From: Ectothiorhodospiraceae bacterium
Lineage (GTDB): Bacteria; Pseudomonadota; Gammaproteobacteria; Nitrococcales; Aquisalimonadaceae
Assembly (NCBI GenBank): GCA_020831845.1
Contig: JAFIFV010000013.1
Location: 1-40,622, forward strand
Reading direction: 5' to 3'
DNA: 40,622 nucleotides
Both the position numbers and the translations under genes were made by a program. How positions within the stretch are numbered: the stretch's first letter is position 1; each line of letters starts with the position of its first letter. This document shows, piece after piece, positions 1 through 7,801 of this stretch. The notes beneath the pieces were generated by a model that was not told the DNA's origin, made no database searches, and was given only the letters and a program-made list of their open reading frames with translations.

Positions 1-52
1 TCCGTCCTGAGAGCGGGAATCGGGGCGGGGTGACCGCCTCGGAACGGAACAT
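1..52 (-). CDS. Possible 5' end of a CDS leaving the window
   Basis: Reading leftward from an ATG at 50-52, the frame stays open to the window edge for 17 codons (beginning MFRSEAVTPP) with mostly G or C in third positions, like the genes nearby. No clear ribosome binding site precedes it, and the fragment is too short to assign to a family. It could equally be non-coding. The missing sequence to the left would decide. Confidence 0.2.
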   Translation of the reverse strand, partial: MFRSEAVTPPRFPLSGR

Positions 53-555
53 CAGGCCAAAACAGCCTCAATTCCGGCCCGTGCCGGCCTTCGGCAACTG
101 ATTTTGGCTGCTGAAAAGGCATTAGATCAGCGTTTCCTTAGATTACGGGCAAGGAGAGTTGGTAGGCGCGGAGCGCTGGCGTGACGCTGCTGCCGAGGAA
201 GAGTTGCTTTCACGTATTGCCCACCTCATTCGTTCTGCGGCTTCTCACCGTCTGTATGTTTATTCTGGCACGCTACCGCCATGCGGCGTCGATGCGGGGC
301 GTCGCGTTTCTGCGCTTTTCGGCCAGTATAGGCACAACGGCGCGGGGATTACACGCTGCATGCTAATGATTTCGTGTAGGAATTGTCCTACATCAGCTCT
401 TCTTCATTGCCTTTGTCTTTCGCTGAAGGCCTGCTGGCTCCGGTCCTGAGTCTCGGTGGTTTCGCCGTCCGGGCCTCTACCAGGCCACATTGCCTGCGTT
501 CACCCCACCCCACAGAACCATTGCCACTGTCGCCCCAATCTCCTCTATCATGCGC
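53..555. other. Gene-free leader region
   Basis: No convincing gene lies here. Several open frames cross it, but they show no ribosome binding site, no family resemblance and Cys/Arg/Ser-rich translations typical of unselected frames. A short GC hairpin (CCGGC at 74-78 with GCCGG at 83-87) is the only structure I noticed. The right end leads into the Pho box of the phosphate transporter gene. Confidence 0.5.
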
Positions 556-584
556 CTGTCATCAAATTGTCATGATTCTGTCAT
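556..584 (+). promoter_or_regulatory. Pho box, three heptamer repeats (PhoB site)
   Basis: Three direct heptamers, CTGTCAT (556-562), TTGTCAT (567-573) and CTGTCAT (578-584), repeat with an exact 11-bp period and AT-rich 4-bp spacers. This matches the PhoB-binding consensus (CTGTCAT repeats every 11 bp). A candidate -10 element, TATGCT, lies at 598-603, so the array would replace the -35 region. The downstream genes are a phosphate cotransporter and a PhoU-like protein, so phosphate-starvation activation is the natural reading. Confidence 0.88.
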
Positions 585-653
585 ACCGTGCGCCGCGTAT
601 GCTCCGGGTGCGCCCGGTTAAACCTCAGCAGCAACAGGGCAGACACTCTTCAC

Positions 654-1859
654 ATGCCTACTGCGGAATCCAGAACCTCCCGCTCGAACCCCGCCCTGGT
701 CCGGGAACAACCACGCGAGGTGCCGGCGTGGATGCGGGGCATCTATGCCGGGCTTTGCCTGTACCTGTTCCTGGCGGCGCTGAACGTGATGGGCTCCGGC
801 CTGGGGACGTTCGGCCGGGCCAGCGATTTCCTGGTGCAGGTGTTCGCTTACGGGGAGAACCCCTTCATCGCGCTGCTCGGCGGCGTGCTGGTGACGATGA
901 TCGTGCAGAGTTCCTCGTTCACCTCTGCGCTGATCGTGACGCTGGTGGCCAGCGGGGAGATGACGCTGGGCACGGCGGTGTTCGCCATCATGGGGGCGAA
1001 CATCGGCACCGCCGTCACCGGGGTGATCGTGGCGCTGGCGAACATGCGCATCCGGCGCAACTTCCGCCGCTCCTTCACGGCGGCGCTGATGCACGATTTC
1101 TTCAATATCCTTACGGTGGCGCTGGTCTTCCCCATCGAGTGGATCACCGGGATGTTCCACGAGACCGGCCGCGGCATCTTCACGCAGTTCGCCGCCTGGC
1201 TCAGCAGCCTGATCGGTCTGGAGGAAGTGGCCCGGCCGGACAGCCCGGTGAAGGTGATTACCGCGCCGGTGGTACGCATGTTCGACTGGCTGGGCGGGGC
1301 GTTGATGCCCACCACGGTGGCGCACGGCGTGTTCGTGGCGGCCATCGGGCTGCTGCTGATGTTCGTGGCGCTGGTGTTCATGGTGAAGAACCTGCGCGGC
1401 GCGCTGCTGCGGCACATGGACGGCCTGTTCCGCACCTATTTCTTCCGCACCGATCTGCGCTCCTACGGCGTGGGCGTGGTGTCCACCGTGCTGGTGCAGT
1501 CCAGCACCATTACCAGCAGCCTGATGGTGCCGCTGGCCGGGGCCGGGGTGGTGCGCATGCGGCGGGTGCTGCCGTTCATGATGGGTGCCAACCTGGGCAC
1601 CACGGTGACCAGCGTACTGGCGGCCACGGCCAACCCCATTGCCGCGGCCATGACGGTGGCGCTGTTCCACGTGATTTTCAACATTACCGGCACGCTGGTC
1701 TGGTATCCGCTGCGCGCCATTCCCATGCGGGTCGCCAACTGGTACGGGCGCCTGGCCGGCCGCCAGCCGCGCTATGCGTTCCTGTTCCTGTTTGGCGTAT
1801 TCTTGGTATTACCGCTGCTCGGAATCGGCGCCACAGAACTCTACGTCAGGCTGCGCTGA
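654..1859 (+). CDS. Na+/phosphate cotransporter (NptA/PhoU-Pi symporter family)
   Basis: This 401-aa polytopic membrane protein belongs to the Na/Pi cotransporter (NptA, PF02690) family, which couples inorganic phosphate movement to the sodium gradient across the inner membrane. It shows the family's internal duplication: QSSS at about 85-88 with GANIGT at 114-119, and QSST near 282 with GANLGT near 311. The ATG at 654 is preferred; the longer frame from a GTG at 588 would begin inside the promoter, immediately after the Pho box and ahead of the -10 element. No PhoU domain is fused at the C-terminus, unlike many homologs; a separate PhoU-like gene follows 23 bp downstream. The transport direction (uptake or efflux) cannot be read from sequence, but Pho control favours uptake. 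Confidence 0.93.
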   Translation: MPTAESRTSRSNPALVREQPREVPAWMRGIYAGLCLYLFLAALNVMGSGLGTFGRASDFLVQVFAYGENPFIALLGGVLVTMIVQSSSFTSALIVTLVASGEMTLGTAVFAIMGANIGTAVTGVIVALANMRIRRNFRRSFTAALMHDFFNILTVALVFPIEWITGMFHETGRGIFTQFAAWLSSLIGLEEVARPDSPVKVITAPVVRMFDWLGGALMPTTVAHGVFVAAIGLLLMFVALVFMVKNLRGALLRHMDGLFRTYFFRTDLRSYGVGVVSTVLVQSSTITSSLMVPLAGAGVVRMRRVLPFMMGANLGTTVTSVLAATANPIAAAMTVALFHVIFNITGTLVWYPLRAIPMRVANWYGRLAGRQPRYAFLFLFGVFLVLPLLGIGATELYVRLR

Positions 1860-1882
1860 GCGCGGTGTAAAAGGAGGTTTCC

Positions 1883-2569
1883 ATGTTTCGACAGATCTAT
1901 AGCGCCCTGACCTCGGAGAACACCATCAACCGGGCGTTCGAAGACTTGACCAAGATGCTGGAGCACGGCACCTGGATGTTCGAGCGGGCCGAGGACGTGC
2001 TGCACAGCAAGGTTCCGGCAGAAGAGGTGCGCGCGCCGCTGTACGAGCGCGACCGCGCCATCAACGACCTGGAGCGCTCCATCCGCCGCAAGGTGTTGCG
2101 CTATCTCACCATCAACCCCGGCCATGACGTCGCCATCTGCCTGGCGCTGATGAGCGTGGCCAAGGATGCCGAGCGCATCGGCGACTACTGCAAGAACGTG
2201 TTCGAAGTGGGGGCGTTCTACACCGAAGGCTTCCATGTGCCCAAGTACCAGGAGCCGCTGGACGCCATGGCCGAGCGCATGAGCGATTTGTTCAGCATGG
2301 TGATCACGGCCACCCGCGATTCCAACGAGAACCAGGCACGCAAGGCGCTGTCGCTGACGCGGGATATCCGCCGCCGCTGCGACACGCTGATTGAAGAGCT
2401 GTTCCGCGACGAGGGGCAGATCGAGTTTCACGAGGCCGTGGCCTATTCCCTGCTGGCCCGGCATTACAAGCGCGTGGCCGCGCATCTGGCCAATATCGCC
2501 ACCGCCGTGATGGGGGAGTTGGAGGAACTGGACTTCCATCCGGGGGACGAGGACAAGAACGGCTCGTAG
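1883..2569 (+). CDS. PhoU-domain protein
   Basis: The 228-aa all-helical protein resembles PhoU, a cytoplasmic metal-binding regulator of phosphate transporters and the PhoR/PhoB system. Two PhoU-type helical repeats are visible; the stretch KDAERIGDYCKNVFE (about 94-108) carries the acidic signature of PhoU repeats. It starts at an ATG with an excellent Shine-Dalgarno sequence (AAAGGAGG, about 6 bp upstream) and lies in the same transcription unit as the phosphate cotransporter. The likely role is to gate or signal from that transporter, replacing the fused C-terminal PhoU domain of other family members. It is not adjacent to pstSCAB, so it is probably not the Pst-system PhoU. Confidence 0.88.
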   Translation: MFRQIYSALTSENTINRAFEDLTKMLEHGTWMFERAEDVLHSKVPAEEVRAPLYERDRAINDLERSIRRKVLRYLTINPGHDVAICLALMSVAKDAERIGDYCKNVFEVGAFYTEGFHVPKYQEPLDAMAERMSDLFSMVITATRDSNENQARKALSLTRDIRRRCDTLIEELFRDEGQIEFHEAVAYSLLARHYKRVAAHLANIATAVMGELEELDFHPGDEDKNGS

Positions 2570-2669
2570 GCGCCGGTCCGGGCGGTGCCGTCAGCGCCGC
2601 ACGCAGGGGCCATGCGACAAGCATTCGGACTACACTGCTACCAGCAACGGTCGGATCGAAGGAGATGAC

Positions 2670-3437
2670 ATGGCGCCGGTACAGCGTGCTGGAGGCATTG
2701 GCCGCTTCGCGGCAATCACGGGATTGATTCTGCTGGTCGCGGCGATGGCGCTGCTGGCGGGCTCCGGGCCGGCCTACCGGCTGGACCTGCTGTCACTGGG
2801 GGCGGCCTTCTCCACCCTGCGCTACGGTGTGTTCGTCTCCGCCGCGGCCGGCCTGCTGGGGCTGCTGGCCTTGGTGTCCGCCACCTGGGCCCGTCACCTG
2901 TGGCCCGGCCTGCTGGGCGGGGCGCTGGTTCTCGGCTCCATCGCGCTGGTTGCCATCCCGTTCATGCACTGGCAACAGGCCCAGCGCGTACCGCCCATCC
3001 ACGACATCACCACCGACCCCAGCGACCCGCCGCCGTTCGAAGCCCTGGCGGATGCCCGGGAAGCCGCACCCAACGCGGTGGACTACCCCGGCGAGGAAAC
3101 CGCGCAGCTGCAACTGGAAGCCTACCCCGACATCGGCCCGAGGCAGCTGGACGCCTCGCTGGAGGACGTTCGCCAGGCCGCGGAGGCCCAGGTGCTGGCC
3201 TTCGGCTGGGAACTGGTGGCGGCGAACGAGCACTCCCTGGAAGCCACCGCCACCACCACCTGGTTCGGTTTCCAGGACGACGTGGTGGTACGTTACCGCG
3301 AATACGGCGACGGCGTGCGCGTGGACATGCGCTCCGCCTCCCGCATCGGTCGCAGCGATGTCGGCGCGAACGCGGCGCGCATCCGCTCCTTCATGGACTC
3401 CCTGGAGCGCCACCTCAACGACCCGGGCGAGTCCTGA
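2670..3437 (+). CDS. DUF1499 membrane protein
   Basis: The 255-aa protein has about three hydrophobic segments in residues 10-105, then a soluble domain of about 150 residues resembling DUF1499, beginning around the PPIHDITTDPSDPP stretch typical of that family. The function of DUF1499 proteins is unknown. The start ATG is preceded by GAAGGAGATGAC, a strong ribosome binding site. It lies 100 bp after the PhoU gene and 7 bp before the cardiolipin synthase gene, so it is probably co-transcribed with the latter and may act in the envelope; that last point is inference from position only. Confidence 0.85.
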   Translation: MAPVQRAGGIGRFAAITGLILLVAAMALLAGSGPAYRLDLLSLGAAFSTLRYGVFVSAAAGLLGLLALVSATWARHLWPGLLGGALVLGSIALVAIPFMHWQQAQRVPPIHDITTDPSDPPPFEALADAREAAPNAVDYPGEETAQLQLEAYPDIGPRQLDASLEDVRQAAEAQVLAFGWELVAANEHSLEATATTTWFGFQDDVVVRYREYGDGVRVDMRSASRIGRSDVGANAARIRSFMDSLERHLNDPGES

Positions 3438-3444
3438 TACCCAG

Positions 3445-4527
3445 ATGTCTTCCGGCCAGCAGCTGTTCTTCGAGGGCGACGCGCTTTACCGCGACATGCT
3501 GGACGGCATCGCCGGCGCCAGCGAGCGCGTGTGGATGGAAAGCTACATCTTCTCCGCGGACAGCACCGGACAACGGTTTGCGGAAGCGCTGATGCGGGCG
3601 GCCGGGCGAGGGCTGGACGTGCGCCTGCACGTGGATGCCGCCGGTATGCTGTTCGAAACGCCGCGGGAATTCCTGGCGGAGCTGAAGCGGGCGGGCGTCA
3701 AGGTGCGGGTGTTTCACCGCTGGTCCTGGCGCGACCCGTGGCGCTACAACCGCCGCAACCATTGCAAGCTGCTGTTGCTGGATGAGCGGCAGGTCTACCT
3801 GGGCGGCTTCAATATCCACGACGCCAGCAGCATGGAGCGCATGGGCGAGAAGCGCTGGCGCGACACCCATGTGCGCCTGAACAGCGCGGAGATGGCCCGG
3901 CAGGCGGCGCAGGTGTTCCTGGTGTTCTGGACTCGCCGGGTTCCGCGCGCGCTCCGCCACGGCAAGCCGCTGGACCTGTTCAACAGCGACACGCTGGTCA
4001 CCAACCGCATCCCCCGGCACCGGCACGCGCTGCGCACGTTGTTCTACCAGGGGCTTTACCGGGCAAAGGAACACGTCCGGATCGCCACCCCCTATTTCGC
4101 GCCGGACCGCCGCACCCGGCACAACCTGATGCGGGCGGCGGAACGCGGCGTGGATGTGACGCTGCTGCTGCCGGCAGTGAGCGACAACCGGCTGGTGCAG
4201 ATGGCAGCACGCTTCATCTACGACCGCCTGCTGCACGCCGGCATCCGCATCTTCGAGTACCAGCCGCGGAAGATGCACGCCAAGACCATCGCCGTGGACG
4301 GCGTGTGGGCCAGCATTGGCAGCGCCAACCTGGACTACCGCAGCCTGTTCCACAATTACGAGATCAACTACACCACCATCAAGCCGGAGGTGTGCGAGGA
4401 GCTGGAACGGCAGTTCGCGGAAGACCTGGAGCAATCCGAGGAAATCACGCTGGATTCACTACGCCACTACGGCTGGTGGGAACGCCTTGGCGGACGCCTG
4501 GGCTGGCGCCTGCGCTGGTGGCTGTAA
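3445..4527 (+). CDS. Cardiolipin synthase / phospholipase D-family phosphatidyltransferase (ClsB-like)
   Basis: The 360-aa protein has both HxKxxxxD catalytic motifs of the phospholipase D superfamily: H106/K108/D113 and H278/K280/D285, each followed by the usual GGFNI or GSANLDYRS context. Cardiolipin synthases of this kind make cardiolipin at the inner membrane from phosphatidylglycerol or phosphatidylethanolamine. The absence of N-terminal membrane helices and the length resemble E. coli ClsB rather than ClsA. The frame is open much further upstream inside the DUF1499 gene, but homology begins at the ATG at 3445, 7 bp after that gene's stop. The exact lipid donor cannot be told from sequence. 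Confidence 0.9.
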   Translation: MSSGQQLFFEGDALYRDMLDGIAGASERVWMESYIFSADSTGQRFAEALMRAAGRGLDVRLHVDAAGMLFETPREFLAELKRAGVKVRVFHRWSWRDPWRYNRRNHCKLLLLDERQVYLGGFNIHDASSMERMGEKRWRDTHVRLNSAEMARQAAQVFLVFWTRRVPRALRHGKPLDLFNSDTLVTNRIPRHRHALRTLFYQGLYRAKEHVRIATPYFAPDRRTRHNLMRAAERGVDVTLLLPAVSDNRLVQMAARFIYDRLLHAGIRIFEYQPRKMHAKTIAVDGVWASIGSANLDYRSLFHNYEINYTTIKPEVCEELERQFAEDLEQSEEITLDSLRHYGWWERLGGRLGWRLRWWL

Positions 4528-4529
4528 AC

Positions 4530-4556
4530 CCGGCGGTCTAGCCCTGGGACCGCCGG
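4530..4556. terminator. Bidirectional hairpin between convergent genes
   Basis: A perfect 9-bp stem, CCGGCGGTC (4530-4538) with GACCGCCGG (4548-4556), and a 9-nt loop lies between the cardiolipin synthase stop (4527) and the GTPase gene stop (4538-4540), overlapping the last codons of the latter. There is no clear U-tract on either side, so its efficiency as an intrinsic terminator is uncertain. Confidence 0.55.
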
Positions 4557-5947
4557 AGCTGTTCCAGCAGTTGCTGTTGCAGGCGCTCCACGGTCTGTTC
4601 CCGGCCGGCGCTGCTGCCGGCCGGCGCCGACGGGTAATCCGACCAGCCGTGATGATCCCGCGCCTGCAGCAAGGGCCGCGGCGTGGCCCGCCTGAACGCC
4701 GTCATATCGCCGGGGGCCATGGGCTCAAGCCGCTGCTGGCTGCCGTGGCCGCGGGACTGCAGGCTGGCGATCAGCTGCAGGTTGCGGGTGGCCACCAGCC
4801 TGATCACGGCATCGTCCACGCACAGCGTCTCCCGCTTCGATACCAGCTTGCGGTGCGCCCGCCGCATGGCACTGCGCGCACCCACGGCCAGCCCCGCCAT
4901 GGCACCCAGGGCCACGCCGGTGCCCAGCGTGGTGCCGCCGGCCAGCACGTCCACCGTGCCGCCGGTGGCGGCGCCCGCCGCGATCGGGCCCAGCGAGCGG
5001 ATGCCGTAGTATTTCAACGTATCCTCTGAAAACGGGTCGTGCCGCCAGCCGCCGTCGGCGTAGTCGCTGTGCAGGCGCTGACCCATGACTTCCGGCGCGT
5101 AGTTGAAGGCACGCAGGATGTCCTGCACCAGCCGTTCCTCCCGCTCGCGCGCGTACTGCTTGATGCGGCTCACCGCCGCGTCGATGGCCTGGGCATCGGC
5201 CATCGGGGCAGTGTCCTCGCAGGCTGCGAGATCGATCAGCGCATCGGCCAGGGCGCGGGCCGCACCGCGCAGGCGCCAGTCGCTTTCTTCGCCGCGCACG
5301 CGGATCAGCCCTTCCAGCGCCGCCTCGGCCCGCGGGTGCACGGTACACAGGTTGCGGTACAACCGTCGCTCCGCTTCCCAGCTGTAGACCACCGCATCGA
5401 AGGACACCACGGTGTGCTGGCCCAGCTTCGCCAGCGCGTCACGCCATTGCTGCTCGCGGCTGGATGGCGTCGCGGTGAAATTCAGCAGCGGCAGCACCGG
5501 CCGGCCGCACAGGGCCAGCACGAAGATCTCGTCCAGGTACTTCTCCAGCACCGGTTCCCGAGCGTCCACCACGTAGAGGCAGACGTCGGAGTCCATCACC
5601 TGGCGCAGCACGCGCAGTTCCTGCTCGAAGTGCTCCCGCGCCTCGGCGCTGTCCAGCACCTGCCGGATTACCGCCGGGCGGTCATGACGGCCGTGGGTTT
5701 CCTGCTCCAGCAACTCCCGCAGCCGGCCGGAACTCTCCAGCCCCGGTGTGTCGAAGGCGGTGACCCGCAGCTCCGGCGTGCTGACCAGGGTCAGCGGATG
5801 GATCTGCCGCGTGGTGGAGGGCGATGCCGACACCTCGCCGAACTCCGCCGAGCGCCCCAGCGTGCGCAGCAGCGTGGTCTTGCCGACGTTGGTGTGCCCT
5901 GCCACCACCAGCCGCAGTTCCAGGGCGCTGGTCAGTTCGGTGCCCAT
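4538..5947 (-). CDS. DUF3482 GTPase
   Basis: The 469-aa protein begins with a TRAFAC-type GTPase domain: P-loop GHTNVGKT (17-24) and G3 motif DTPG (66-69). A C-terminal half matching DUF3482 follows, with a Gly/Ala-rich amphipathic segment (about residues 330-375) that could insert into membrane. The frame is open far upstream, but real homology starts at the ATG at 5947, 2 bp after the stop of the DUF2868 gene; the pair is surely co-transcribed. The two families are commonly found together in proteobacteria and their function is not established. The GTPase presumably works with the membrane partner at the inner membrane. Confidence 0.88.
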   Translation of the reverse strand: MGTELTSALELRLVVAGHTNVGKTTLLRTLGRSAEFGEVSASPSTTRQIHPLTLVSTPELRVTAFDTPGLESSGRLRELLEQETHGRHDRPAVIRQVLDSAEAREHFEQELRVLRQVMDSDVCLYVVDAREPVLEKYLDEIFVLALCGRPVLPLLNFTATPSSREQQWRDALAKLGQHTVVSFDAVVYSWEAERRLYRNLCTVHPRAEAALEGLIRVRGEESDWRLRGAARALADALIDLAACEDTAPMADAQAIDAAVSRIKQYAREREERLVQDILRAFNYAPEVMGQRLHSDYADGGWRHDPFSEDTLKYYGIRSLGPIAAGAATGGTVDVLAGGTTLGTGVALGAMAGLAVGARSAMRRAHRKLVSKRETLCVDDAVIRLVATRNLQLIASLQSRGHGSQQRLEPMAPGDMTAFRRATPRPLLQARDHHGWSDYPSAPAGSSAGREQTVERLQQQLLEQLRRSQG

Positions 5948-5949
5948 GA

Positions 5950-7458
5950 CTAGGCCACCCCCGCCTGCAGCAGGCATTGTTCCAGGCGGTTCTGCGGCAT
6001 TGCCTGCAGCGCGTCCCAGTCCGCGGTCATCACCGCTTCCACGCCAGCCGGCGCCGCGCGCTCCCGCCAGTCCGCCTCGCGCTGCGCCACGTCCACACCG
6101 CGTTCCTCCGCCAGGGCGGCTTCCGCCAGCACCAGCAGTACCGGGGCATCCGCCGCGCCGGCGATATCGGTAAGCAGATCCGTGGCGCCCCGGTCCGGGG
6201 AGCGCACCAGGGAAGCGACCACCAGCACGAACCGGGGCGGGGATGCCAGGGCCTGCAGATCGGAGAGCAGCGTACGGATATCGGCCCGGGTGCGGACGTG
6301 CAGCATCGGAATCACCTGCCAACCGCTGCCCTGGGGCGGCCAGGCGTCGTCACGGTCCAATTCCATACCCACCATTGCGAAATAGTCACCGGCACCGAAG
6401 CGGCGGTGCTGCGGCGCGGTGCGCGGCCGGCTCAGCACGTCGGCGGGGCGTTCGCCCAACGGCGCCTGCGCGGCCTGTTCCCGCCGCAAGTGGATCAGCG
6501 CCTCCTGGAACAGCGGGTGGCCCTGGTCCAGCCGCAGACGGTTGCCGCTGCGGCGCGCGGCCAGACCGCAAGCCAGCGCCAGCACGGCACGCGGGAACAC
6601 CCCGTACACGATCAGCACCCAGAGCAGGAATTGCGCCCACACCTGCCGGTGGGCTTCGGGGCCGGCAGCACCCAGACGGCTTGCCGCCACCATGTCGGCA
6701 TCCGGCACCGGCAGGCCCAGCAAGCCGGGCAGCCAGGCCACCGCGGCCAGCACGCCGGCCGCGGTATCTTCCGCCAGCAGCGTGGTGCCCCAGGCGAAGT
6801 CGTACTGCACCGTGACCAGCAGCAACCAGGTGCTGGCCAGGGCACCCAGCGAAAAGGCCAGCCAGACGCTGTGGGTGAGCCCGCCTAGCAGCCACTGGCC
6901 ATAACGCCCCTGACCCAGCAATCCCACCACGGCGGCACTGGAGGCCGCGCGATCCTTGCGGGCTTCGTCGGAGCCGGGGAGTACGCGCGCCACCCGCTCC
7001 AGCAGGAACAGCAGCACCCGGCCCGGCCAGCCGCGCCCCATGTCGGGACCGGCGCCACCGCCGCCGAAGGCGACCGTCAGTACCAGCAGCCAGAGCAAGA
7101 GGAAAAGCAGTTGCACACCGACCAGGCCAAGCGCGGCCAGCGGAATATCCACCACGCCGGCAGCGCCTGTCTGCAAGGCGCTGGCCCCGGCCACGACGCC
7201 ACCCAGGGCGCCGAACAGCAGCAACACGAAGGCCAGCGCCCTGCCGGTGCCCCGCGCCAGATCCAGCGACGGCTGCAGGCGCCGGGCGGCGTCGGATTGC
7301 ACCAGCCAATGCAGCAGGCGGGCTTCGTCGGTACCGGGGTATTGCCGCGCGCTGTCCCGCGCGGCAGTGTCCTCCAGCAGCAGCGTGCGGCCATCGGCAT
7401 GGGATCGCACCGCCCAGGCGAGCAGCAATGCGTTTCTTCCGTTGACGTCTGTCCTCAC
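5950..7458 (-). CDS. DUF2868 membrane protein, partner of DUF3482 GTPase
   Basis: The 502-aa protein has about four to five membrane segments (two near residues 70-135, more near 195-300) and a soluble C-terminal domain of about 200 residues. Overall it matches DUF2868, a family of unknown function. The start is a GTG at 7456-7458; no better ATG lies nearby. The stop is 2 bp from the start of the GTPase gene, indicating translational coupling and a joint complex. The C-terminal third contains alternating hydrophobic strands such as RFVLVVASL and APVLLVLAEAAL, suggestive of a Rossmann-like fold; that is my reading, not an established domain. Confidence 0.85.
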   Translation of the reverse strand: MRTDVNGRNALLLAWAVRSHADGRTLLLEDTAARDSARQYPGTDEARLLHWLVQSDAARRLQPSLDLARGTGRALAFVLLLFGALGGVVAGASALQTGAAGVVDIPLAALGLVGVQLLFLLLWLLVLTVAFGGGGAGPDMGRGWPGRVLLFLLERVARVLPGSDEARKDRAASSAAVVGLLGQGRYGQWLLGGLTHSVWLAFSLGALASTWLLLVTVQYDFAWGTTLLAEDTAAGVLAAVAWLPGLLGLPVPDADMVAASRLGAAGPEAHRQVWAQFLLWVLIVYGVFPRAVLALACGLAARRSGNRLRLDQGHPLFQEALIHLRREQAAQAPLGERPADVLSRPRTAPQHRRFGAGDYFAMVGMELDRDDAWPPQGSGWQVIPMLHVRTRADIRTLLSDLQALASPPRFVLVVASLVRSPDRGATDLLTDIAGAADAPVLLVLAEAALAEERGVDVAQREADWRERAAPAGVEAVMTADWDALQAMPQNRLEQCLLQAGVA

Positions 7459-7544
7459 GCGTCTGATCCGTTATCCCGCAGCGGTGTTCGGCAAACGATA
7501 ACAGAGATGGGCGGGAAGCGGTGGCGACGCGCGGGGGATGAGGT

Positions 7545-7662
7545 TTCCGGGCTTGCGCCCGGAACGGTAGCTATCGCTGGCGCGATAACTCCCCTACGCG
7601 GGCAATGGCATTGTAGGGGAGTAACCGCCGCAGGCGGTTGCTACCGTCGGGCGACAGCCCGA
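7545..7662. repeat. Run of four palindromes
   Basis: Successive stems: TTCCGGGC/GCCCGGAA (7545-7552 and 7557-7564, 4-nt loop); ACTCCCCTAC/GTAGGGGAGT (7588-7597 and 7613-7622); ACCGCC/GGCGGT (7624-7629 and 7633-7638); TCGGGC/GCCCGA (7647-7652 and 7657-7662). All are exact. Such concatenated GC palindromes in non-coding DNA resemble REP/BIME-type repeats. Whether they recur elsewhere in this genome cannot be seen here. Confidence 0.6.
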
Positions 7663-7684
7663 ACCAGCAGCGCAGAAAACCCCA

Positions 7685-7767
7685 CGTAGGGTGTGCAAGC
7701 CCAAAGGCTTGCGCACCAGTCCAGGCCGGGGAGACGGTGTGCACCACGACGTGGTGCACACCCTACG
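7685..7767. repeat. REP-like doublet bounded by 12-bp inverted repeats
   Basis: CGTAGGGTGTGC (7685-7696) is the exact reverse complement of GCACACCCTACG (7756-7767). Between and overlapping them lie two hairpins: GGTGTGCAAGCC/GGCTTGCGCACC (7690-7701 and 7706-7717, one G-T mismatch, 4-nt loop CAAA) and GGTGTGCACCAC/GTGGTGCACACC (7736-7747 and 7751-7762, perfect 12 bp, 3-nt loop). GTAGGGTGCGC-type palindromes are known as dispersed extragenic repeats in many proteobacteria. The paired layout is that of a small non-autonomous repeat unit. Confidence 0.65.
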
Positions 7768-7801
7768 GGGATGATGGCCATCAAGCCGGAAAGCCGCCGT
7801 G

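Larger units (their letters stand above)
7459..7801. other. Gene-free spacer rich in hairpins
   Basis: No coding frame here looks real. The spacer holds at least four perfect or near-perfect palindromes in series (7545-7564, 7588-7622, 7624-7638, 7647-7662), followed by a REP-like doublet (7685-7767), annotated separately. It lies downstream of the ABC permease gene and upstream of the DUF2868 gene, both on the minus strand, so some hairpins may also end transcription from the ABC operon. Confidence 0.6.

Noticed and set aside
618-1670. Antisense open frame of 350 codons opposite the phosphate cotransporter
   Set aside because: His/Gln/Arg-rich low-complexity translation typical of the antisense of a GC-rich membrane-protein gene.
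383-1870. Long open frame (495 codons) overlapping the phosphate cotransporter gene
   Set aside because: It is a frame shadow: Arg/His/Gly-rich translation with no family resemblance, while the overlapping frame encodes a clear NptA-type protein.
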